Part shown: one piece after another, positions 59,201 to 64,000 of the stretch
Numbering within the stretch: the first letter of the stretch is position 1
Layout of the letters: every line of letters begins with the position of its first letter
Assembly (NCBI GenBank): GCA_905221615.1
Contig: CAJNDT010001224.1
Coordinates: forward strand, 1,610,902-1,674,901
Reading direction: 5' to 3'
DNA: 64,000 nucleotides
From: Symbiodinium sp. CCMP2592
Lineage: Eukaryota; Sar; Dinophyceae; Suessiales; Symbiodiniaceae
The notes under the pieces: generated by a model
Database searches by the model: none
Told to the model about the DNA's origin: nothing
What the model saw: only the letters and a program-made list of their open reading frames with translations
Program-made: the position numbers and the translations under genes

Positions 59201-60885
59201 TGCTCCTGACTGGGGTGTGTCGCAGTCCCAGCTTCGATGCTTTCCACCTAAAAGGACGTTTTGCTGTTGATGGTTCGCTGCCTGTTTTGTCTTTGGCCAT
59301 CATGCGAATCATGGGAACAATGGGTTACTGAGAGTCACAATGCCGGAATGGAGTTCGACCCTTGTCAGAAAGAGTGTCGCGGTCTGAAACACCTTGTAGT
59401 CCATTTAGGTTAGAGGAGGAAGTGCATAGAGGAAGGCGCACATTGGCTTCCCTTGATAACCGAAACTCGAAACCCTGCATCTTAAGCTTCGAAGCCCGCA
59501 ATCGCCACAATCGAACACATGCAACTCCAAATACCTAGAACACCAAACCCCGACTTAAATCCCAACAGCCAAACCACCCCCCTAAACTCTAAACCCCCTT
59601 AAACCCAAAATCCCTAACTAAACCTAAACCCCACCCCCTCCCACCCCCGAAACCCTAAACCAACAGACTTCGATCCCCGATAGCTCTTTGGCAGCCCTCA
59701 GCCCAGGCGTGGCTTGATGCCCGGGCTGACTTTCTCCAACGAGTTCCCCGGCCAAAATAGGGTGTAACATAAGGGGCCGTAACACTTGATTACCTAGAAT
59801 CGGGTTCATTTAAAAGGGGTCTATAAAGACGACTATAAGGATTTAGTAGAGGGGCCTTAATAATTACCATTTTGCGGGGGTTCCTTATTGCAACGATCGT
59901 ATAATGTATCCCGAAAGCCTATTCTAATTGGGGTTTGATTCGGGTTGCGGGTTTACGGTGTAGGGCTGACTTTCTCCAACGGCACACCCACAGGTTTATG
60001 GTTTTGGGGTGTATAGGGCTGACTTTATCCAACGAGCCCTCGGGGCCTTCACTCAATGCTTTGCTTATTTTTGTGGATGTGCCTTTGTTGCAGGGGGGGT
60101 GCGGACACTCTTAATATCGACCCCGGTAATTGGCAATGCTATTCCGCAAGGCTCCTTTCTAACATTTTGTCTCTGCGATACCCCAAGAATCTGTTCTGAG
60201 TATCGAAACCCCAATATTAATAGTAGTAATAATAGTAGTAATAGTATTAATCGTAGTAACAATTGTCATAGTAGTAATATTATTGGGGAAACCTTCACAC
60301 CGTGAGGTGCTCAAGGTTCTAGGGTTTGCGGCTTTCGAGGGTACCCAACTGCGTTACATGCGTCAACGAGGTTCAACTTGCCCAGAGACTCCAATATCCC
60401 TTAATTGATTAAGGAATATACCTTGAGTTATAGTAGGATCCCTAATCTGATTTAAGGAATATTCCTTAATTAAGGGATATTGGAGTCTCTGGGTGTGCAA
60501 GCTGAGCCCAGTACTTTAAACATCCCTAAGCTACAAGGCACTGAAACTGACACCTTCAACCCCCAAAATGTTAGTTAAGGGTTTCGATGAGGGTCTCTTT
60601 CGAACGGTTGTGTTAAGGGTGTAGGGTTTGGGAGTAGTAGAAGTGCCTTCGAAGTTAGAATAGGGTATGCATCCCCAATCCTAAGCCACCACCACAAGCA
60701 CAACATCATTCCTGGTCTATTTCCCAAACACTACAGCCTACACCCTAAACCCTAAACCGTCCCTGAACCCTAAGCCCTAAAACCGTTGTCAGCCCACACC
60801 CAGATTAATGGCCTCTTACCGCCTTCAGGTTGATCTCCCGCGACGAAGGGCTCCATGCAGACTTCGCCTGCCTCTTGTACCAGAT
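50186..60885 (+). CDS. ribonucleoside-diphosphate reductase small subunit (R2), 12 exons recognised
   Basis: R2 makes the stable tyrosyl radical that class Ia reductase uses to convert ribonucleotides to deoxyribonucleotides. Twelve exons join in phase from [12 protein letters not shown] to DFACLLYQM. The di-iron ligands are all present: D in [10 protein letters not shown] and H in MENIHSE, E in FAAVE, and E and H in RDEGLH. The radical tyrosine is the Y of HSETYSLL. Other hallmarks are FYGFQI, YIKDPKE and [11 protein letters not shown]. The 5' exons and the C-terminal third (after ACLLYQM, including the tail that binds R1) were not found in the remaining 3 kb, so the gene probably continues past the window. 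Eleven introns of 0.58-1.14 kb use eight GC, two GA and one GT donors. Confidence 0.95.
50363..50480. repeat. hairpin family C, long variant C5
   Basis: ACAGTAAACCCCATTTAGTT ... GGGCTTCTACTAT; inner CTCTTATAAGGATTGAGGCT. Confidence 0.78.
50897..50939 (+). CDS. R2 exon B
   Basis: Completes R and reads [13 protein letters not shown] plus two bases of M, matching RFVLFPIKYPEIWEM of other R2 proteins. CCGAG|GC acceptor, AT|GC donor. W replaces the usual F after R. Confidence 0.85.
50958..51083. repeat. hairpin family C, long variant C6
   Basis: The loop is the reverse complement of C5, so two copies face each other on either side of R2 exon B. Confidence 0.8.
51310..51381. repeat. hairpin family A, truncated copy A9
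   Basis: The left arm is missing; the right end CCCTATTTTCGGAAACTCC is intact. A similar truncated copy (A8) lies at 26628-26706. Confidence 0.78.
52005..52059 (+). CDS. R2 exon C
   Basis: Reads [18 protein letters not shown], with the first iron ligand D. CTGCAG|GT acceptor and CAG|GA donor. The frame stays open beyond the donor, but the GA site is the one that meets exon D in phase. Confidence 0.92.
52182..52295. repeat. hairpin family D, copy D10
   Basis: TACTTAAAGGATCATGGGAC ... GTCCCATGATCCTCC. Just left (52092-52140) another fragment of the same family begins. Confidence 0.84.
52446..52561. repeat. hairpin family C, copy C7
   Basis: GTAGAAACCAGAAAGTTGG and CCAGCTTTCTGGGGTTCACT. Confidence 0.8.
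52778..52914. repeat. hairpin family N, copy N2
   Basis: ATCATAGGGATCCTTAGGGG and CCCCTAAGGATCCCTATGAT are perfectly complementary, with G-runs against C-runs further in (over 40 bp of stem). Confidence 0.88.
52999..53020 (+). CDS. R2 exon D, 22-base micro-exon
   Basis: Reads DWVNLNE plus one base of G between CAAG|GA and GAGG|GC. It fills exactly the gap between EEIDLAQ and EQHFIKHVL, where other R2 proteins have DxxxWxxLxxxE, and both junction phases fit. Confidence 0.72.
54128..54209 (+). CDS. R2 exon E
   Basis: Reads [19 protein letters not shown] then LENLASQ and two bases of R before a GC donor. [17 protein letters not shown] is an R2 signature. AGAG|GC acceptor; a degenerate CCCTAAA tract lies at 53860-54000. 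Confidence 0.95.
54875..54979. repeat. hairpin family I, copy I3
   Basis: GGGTGGTTGTCAAAATGAGG and ATTTTGAAAACCGCCC, single loop unit (unamplified). Confidence 0.82.
55206..55310. repeat. hairpin family H, copy H2
   Basis: GAGATTCCAATATCCTGAAT pairs with TTAAGGGATATTGGAGTCTC. Confidence 0.83.
55342..55396 (+). CDS. R2 exon F
   Basis: Reads [18 protein letters not shown] between CTCAG|GT and ATC|GC. FYGFQIA is invariant in eukaryotic R2. Confidence 0.95.
55565..55645. repeat. short hairpin S
   Basis: AACCTACCTTTTTAAGG faces CCGTAAAAAGGTAGGTT. Confidence 0.75.
55734..55834. repeat. hairpin family E, copy E6
   Basis: GGCTGATGGTATAAATCCTG and CAGGATTTATATCATCAACC. Confidence 0.85.
56269..56325 (+). 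CDS. R2 exon G (radical tyrosine)
   Basis: Reads [19 protein letters not shown]. It carries two iron ligands (E, H) and the radical Y. CCAAG|GC acceptor and a GA donor at AAG|GA. Confidence 0.96.
56608..56715. repeat. hairpin family F, degenerate copy F4
   Basis: CCTCTAGTCTCCGTTGTGGT and ACTACAATAGGCATAG, several mismatches. Confidence 0.62.
56910..56972 (+). CDS. R2 exon H
   Basis: Reads [20 protein letters not shown] then K, between TAAAG|GA and AAG|GC. A TTTAGGG tract starts 25 bases after the donor. Confidence 0.94.
57255..57475. repeat. AAT/GAT triplet block
   Basis: ATA ATG ATA repeats; poly-Asn/Asp frame is an artefact. Confidence 0.92.
58109..58183 (+). CDS. R2 exon I
   Basis: Reads [19 protein letters not shown] then AFAAVE, whose final E is an iron ligand. 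GTCCAG|GC acceptor, GAG|GC donor; the next intron begins with the 58.2-58.7 kb telomere-like minisatellite. Confidence 0.95.
58190..58712. repeat. telomere-like minisatellite, ~75-80 bp unit
   Basis: About seven units built from GGGGGTTGCAGTAGGGTTTA + GGGATTTAGGGGTTTA + GGGTTTAAGGTTCTAGGG. It starts 7 bases after the donor of R2 exon I and is wholly G-rich on the coding strand. Confidence 0.92.
58830..58876 (+). CDS. R2 exon J
   Basis: Reads [15 protein letters not shown] plus two bases of K between ATCCAG|GG and AA|GC. It matches GIFFSGSFAAIFWLKK. Confidence 0.95.
59011..59312 (-). other. antisense open frame inside an R2 intron
   Basis: Ninety-seven codons on the minus strand, free of low complexity, within the intron 58877-59706; a further 61-codon frame (59325-59510) lies upstream on the same strand. 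No domain is recognised and it is opposite to all secure genes, so it may be chance or a decayed insertion. Confidence 0.2.
59707..59742 (+). CDS. R2 exon K
   Basis: Reads [11 protein letters not shown] plus two bases of E before the only GT donor of this gene (GA|GT). GCCCAG|G acceptor. Fragments of the same coding sequence recur downstream at 59965 and 60021. Confidence 0.95.
59855..59935. repeat. repeat family G, copy G7
   Basis: GGGGCCTTAATAATTACC to GCCTATTCTAATTG. Other copies: 19722-19765, 29683-29774, 36303-36350, 42055-42155 and 45650-45732. Confidence 0.72.
59965..60042 (+). pseudogene. two partial duplicates of R2 exon K inside the intron
   Basis: GGGCTGACTTTCTCCAACG at 59965-59983 and GGCTGACTTTATCCAACGAG at 60020-60039 copy the GLTFSNE part of exon K (59723-59743) within the next intron, each preceded by GTGTAGGG or GTATAGGG. 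They are too short to be functional alternatives and lack an acceptor AG in the right place, so they look like duplicated exon-edge debris. Confidence 0.75.
60381..60493. repeat. hairpin family H, copy H3
   Basis: CCCAGAGACTCCAATATCCC pairs perfectly with GGGATATTGGAGTCTCTGGG; inner TTAATTGATTAAGG. Confidence 0.88.
60829..60885 (+). CDS. R2 exon L, last recognised
   Basis: Completes E and reads [18 protein letters not shown] and M, with the last two iron ligands (E, H). CTTCAG|G acceptor. The donor is probably AT|GA at 60885, but the following exon is not identified. Confidence 0.93.
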
Positions 60886-60889
60886 GACG

Positions 60890-61250
60890 CTTGGACCTGG
60901 TCTGGGGCTTTAAACCCCAAAACCCGAAAAATCCCAAACCCTAAACCCTAAAGCCAGGTTCTTAAACCTGAAAGCTGGAGCCGAGTCTCATATTCGGAAT
61001 CGGACTTGGGGTTTATGTTGGAGCTAACATGGCTGGTCTGTAGTGTCGGTGCTCAACGGTATGAGTCTGCTGGCAGTTATAAGAGCGCAGAAGCAGAGCA
61101 CCGACACGCTCCGCAGGATGCGAGTTTTGTGAAGTGTTCGTTGTGCTCCTGGCATTGCCTTTAGCCTTTGGCGGTTCCCGAAGCATGAGTCTGCTAAAGA
61201 GGTTTGAGTACATAATGAATGTCCCGACCTGGCCGCTGCAGACCTAAGCA
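60890..61250. other. after last R2 exon
   Basis: A CCCTAAA tract (60905-60955) ends in GCCAG|GT only 70 bases after exon L. The next frame (VLKPESWSRV) is tempting for R2 but does not join in phase. Nothing else is identified. Confidence 0.4.
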
Positions 61251-61342
61251 CTAAACCCCTAACCTCCGTAAAACCGAGGCAGAGCTCCCCTTACCTTTGG
61301 TAAGTAGGGAATGGAGGAATGGGGTACAATTAGAACTATATA

Positions 61343-61371
61343 CTACTACTACTACCACTACTACTACTACT

Positions 61372-61427
<56 letters not shown>

Positions 61428-61480
61428 CACGACTACTACTACTACTACTACCACCACCACGACTACTACTACTACTACTG
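61343..61480. repeat. (ACT)n microsatellite, left
   Basis: ACT/ACC triplets, same strand as the right array at 62893-63097. Confidence 0.92.
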
Positions 61481-61709
61481 TGGATGGAGGAAATCTTGCA
61501 CCACTTTTAAGATATGTTAGTTAGCTTCACCCCGCGCCCCCTTCTTAACATTGCTATGAACACGGGGATTTACAAAATCGTTCCAATGACATAAATCTTG
61601 CACCGCCCCAAGAGGTCTGTCGTCAATGTTAAGAAGGGGGCGCGGGGTTGTTGCTTGGATGTGTATTCGAAACAAGATGTGTAGGTGGTGCAAGATTTCC
61701 TCCATCCAC
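61481..61709. repeat. 229-bp hairpin with 25-bp perfect arms
   Basis: GTGGATGGAGGAAATCTTGC... at 61481-61505 is the exact complement of 61685-61709; a second inner pair (CGCGCCCCCTTCTTAACATT and complement) is nested inside. Confidence 0.87.
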
Positions 61710-61976
61710 CGACTCGAGTAATGACGTTTCTAGAGGCTCGTGATATGACGTTTCTAGAGGGTCGTGACATGGTGCGTGACGTACTTGTGTGGCTTGCCAT
61801 GAAATGCCATTGCAGCAAAATCTGAATCGCCGTATAGTATAGCAGCGTCCATGTCGCTGTCTTCGCTAATGGAGCCATGCAGCCCTGACAGTGCATCTTG
61901 CGCAGCAGCCAGGTCATTCTAAAATCGCAAGAATTCCACAACTTTGCTACATTTGGTAGGAATTTGCAGTTAACGT

Positions 61977-62212
61977 ACAGTCAACGTTCAGTTAACGTTC
62001 AGTCAACGTTACAGTCAACGTTCCAGTTAACGTTGCGAAAATGCTGGCAGGGGCAGCATTTTGGAGTTTTCAAGCATAAAAAGCAAGAAATACATGTATT
62101 TCTTGCTTTTTATGCTTGAAAACTCCAAAATGCTGCCCCTGCCAGCATTTTCGCAACGTTAACTGGAACGTTGACTGTAACGTTGACTGAACGTTAACTG
62201 AACGTTGACTGT
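61977..62212. repeat. perfect 236-bp palindrome, copy 1
   Basis: Two 118-base arms with no spacer, centred on TACA|TGTA at 62094/62095. Each outer arm holds alternating CAACGTT and TTAACGTT motifs; the inner part runs AAAATGCTGGCAGGGGCAGC. Confidence 0.95.
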
Positions 62213-62564
62213 GACTTCTATGCAACGTTGCCCTGACTGGAAGTATCTGCAAGCCATGTAGGAAAGCCACGAGCAGGCCAAAGCTAGACCCCGCTCTGGG
62301 GACGACTCGAGTAATGACGTTTCTAGAGGCTCGTGATATGACGTTTCTAGAGGGTCGTGACATGGTGCGTGACGTACTTGTGTGGCTTGCCATGAAATGC
62401 CATTGCAGCAAAATCTGAATCGCCGTATAGCAGCGTCCATGTCGATGTCTTCGCTAATGGAGCCATGCAGCCCTGACAGTGCATCTTGCGCAGCAGCCAG
62501 GTCATTCTAAAATCGCAAGAATTCCACAACTTTGCTACATTTGGTAGGAATCTGCAGTTAACGT

Positions 62565-62800
62565 ACAGTCAACGTTCAGTTAACGTTCAGTCAACGTTAC
62601 AGTCAACGTTCCAGTTAACGTTGCGAAAATGCTGGCAGGGGCAGCATTTTGGAGTTTTCAAGCATAAAAAGCAAGAAATACATGTATTTCTTGCTTTTTA
62701 TGCTTGAAAACTCCAAAATGCTGCCCCTGCCAGCATTTTCGCAACGTTAACTGGAACGTTGACTGTAACGTTGACTGAACGTTAACTGAACGTTGACTGT
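62565..62800. repeat. perfect 236-bp palindrome, copy 2
   Basis: Identical to copy 1, displaced by 588 bases, centred at 62682/62683. Confidence 0.95.
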
Positions 62801-62892
62801 GACTTCTATGCAACGTTGCCCTGACTGGAAGTATCTGCAAGCCATGTAGGAAAGCCACGAGCAGGCCAAAGCTAGACCCCGCTCTGGGGACT

Positions 62893-62893
62893 G

Positions 62894-62961
<68 letters not shown>

Positions 62962-62969
62962 TTACCACG

Positions 62970-63022
<53 letters not shown>

Positions 63023-63026
63023 CACG

Positions 63027-63085
<59 letters not shown>

Positions 63086-63097
63086 TACTACTACTAC
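62893..63097. repeat. (ACT)n microsatellite, right
   Basis: Mainly ACT with two CACGACT interruptions. Confidence 0.93.
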
Positions 63098-63236
63098 CAC
63101 CATTCTTCCATTCCCTACTGACCAAAGGTAAGTCCTTGCCATGGCTTTGGTCTGACATACCACAAGACCGTTTTCTAAGCCCCCTCGCGTGGCCCCGAAG
63201 TTGACGTAGGGCTTGAGCTGGAACCAAAGATCTGAG

Positions 63237-63400
63237 AAGCTTAGGGTTTAGGGTTTAGGGTTTGGGTTTAGGGCTTAGGGTTTAGGGTTTAGGGTTTAGG
63301 GTTTAGGGTTTGGGGCTTTAGGGTTTGGGTTTAGGGCTTGGGGCTTTAGGGTTTAGGGTTTAGGGTTTTGGGTTTGGGTTTAGGGTTTAGGGTTTACCTG
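63237..63400. repeat. TTTAGGG telomere-like array
   Basis: About twenty units, many exact GTTTAGG, the purest telomere-type tract of the window. Confidence 0.93.
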
Positions 63401-64000
63401 GAGATCCTGAAACCTATTAAAAATGGGGTTATGGGACAAAACCGGGTTATTTACACGAAAACCGGGTTTTCCAAAAACCCTGAATTTCAAGCATCACAAC
63501 AAACAACCCTTCGTCCTCTGTTTGATCCCTCATGCACACCATTGCAAAGCCCAAAACACACCCAACATACCTGCAACTCAAACCCTGTAAGGTCCCATAA
63601 AGATCAGAAGTAAAGCTTAATCGGGCTTTGGGTTTCTGGATTTGAAGTGGGTATGGAGGGGCTTACATGTGATCAAAGTCTCCGGTGCGGCCTTTCTGCT
63701 CCCATCGTGGCCATCGATCAGCAGAGAGAGCCGGGAGCCCAGAGGGCAGCTCAAGATGCACTGTCACACCAGTACACATACATATTTGTGCAATATTAAA
63801 TGTGTATAGTGTATTCAACTTGGTGCAGTCATGAGCGCGGGACGATGTATTTCGCCTTGACGTATTGTGCATATGCAGCATAGAGATATCTCTCTATGCA
63901 GCGTTTCGAGCATGTACGGGGATCAACCCGCCTAGCCAATCGACTGCTGAAGCCAACAAAATCTTCGTCCATTTGGACGCTCCAACAGAGAGGATTGAAA
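63400..64000. other. window end, no exon recognised
   Basis: Sequence after the telomere-like array carries CCCAAA-like pieces and an AGAGATATCTCT palindrome near 63890. The last bases are open in one frame (EANKIFVHLDAPTERIE) without a recognised family. Confidence 0.4.

Larger units (their letters stand above)
61711..62892. repeat. tandem duplication of a ~590-bp unit
   Basis: Units 61711-62303 and 62304-62892 are almost identical; a 5-base indel (CGTATAGTATAGCAG versus CGTATAGCAG) and a few substitutions separate them. Each holds a palindrome and the segment CTCTGGGGAC at its end. Confidence 0.92.
61290..63134. mobile_element. 1.85-kb element with terminal inverted repeats
   Basis: The ends CTTACCTTTGGTAAGTAGGG...(61290-61322) and their near-complement (63103-63134; two mismatched spots in about 33 bp) enclose (ACT)n arrays on both sides, a 229-bp hairpin and two tandem copies of a ~590-bp unit. 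No transposase frame is present, so it would be non-autonomous. It lies in or after the R2 gene. Confidence 0.7.

Noticed and set aside
60956..61020. VLKPESWSRV as the next R2 exon
   Set aside because: The similarity to the KPSEERV region is short and the frame does not agree with either possible donor of exon L.
62070..63227. Minus-strand ORF of 189 codons with poly-Ser/Val
   Set aside because: Formed by the (ACT)n array and one arm of the palindrome; the same palindrome gives an ORF on the other strand.
63237..63400. True chromosome end
   Set aside because: The TTTAGGG array is interstitial, degenerate and followed by ordinary sequence; similar tracts occur throughout the introns.

Overview
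This window looks like nuclear DNA of an alveolate, most probably a dinoflagellate. The protein-coding signal is very sparse: short exons of about 20 to 120 bases, all on the + strand, scattered through introns of roughly 0.5 to 2.5 kb. Every junction that could be fixed by protein homology uses an AG acceptor. Donors are mostly GC, with some GA and few GT, and the first base of the next exon is almost always G. Non-canonical GC and GA donors with a G after the acceptor are known from Symbiodiniaceae. The introns are packed with telomere-like TTTAGGG / CCCTAAA tracts, short hairpin elements and microsatellites. I could not separate a dinoflagellate from a chromerid by eye, and no dinoflagellate spliced-leader sequence was seen.

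Layout. About 0.9-36 kb holds widely spaced half-blade and quarter-blade exons of WD40-repeat coding sequence. The best-supported run is 31.6-34.8 kb, where five consecutive exons join in frame into almost two blades; 0.88-2.36 kb and 28.3 kb are also clear. Many weaker candidates lie between 3 and 30 kb, and at least one candidate exon there (16.98 kb) does not look like WD40. Around 36.99 kb a possible initiator exon occurs, and at 38.5 kb another WD40-like exon. At 39.7-40.9 kb two exons form a Nudix box. At 44.7-47.7 kb six exons encode a thioredoxin-fold protein with a WCKAC active site. From 50.2 kb to 60.9 kb twelve exons encode most of the class I ribonucleotide reductase small subunit (R2), with every iron ligand and the radical tyrosine; its 5' and 3' ends are not resolved.

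The rest is repeat. Hairpin elements of about 80-280 bp fall into more than a dozen families (called A-T here), one copy nested inside another. Large low-complexity blocks occur at 7.2, 12.1-12.6, 19.0, 21.1-25.2, 28.4-28.9, 42.5, 47.9-48.4, 57.2 and 61.3-63.1 kb. At 22.5-23.9 kb there is a GC-rich tandem segmental duplication, flanked by two arrays of an A-tract/GC-rich 30-mer. At 61.3-63.1 kb an element with terminal inverted repeats carries two tandem copies of a perfect 236-bp palindrome.

The most interesting structural pattern is that many introns carry G-rich TTTAGGG-like tracts just after the donor and C-rich CCCTAAA-like tracts just before the acceptor. The two intron ends are therefore inverted copies of a telomere-like motif. 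All recognised genes run in the same direction, as in dinoflagellate unidirectional gene clusters. The nucleotide-related functions (R2, Nudix, a thioredoxin-fold protein) lie side by side, but nothing in the sequence shows that they act together.
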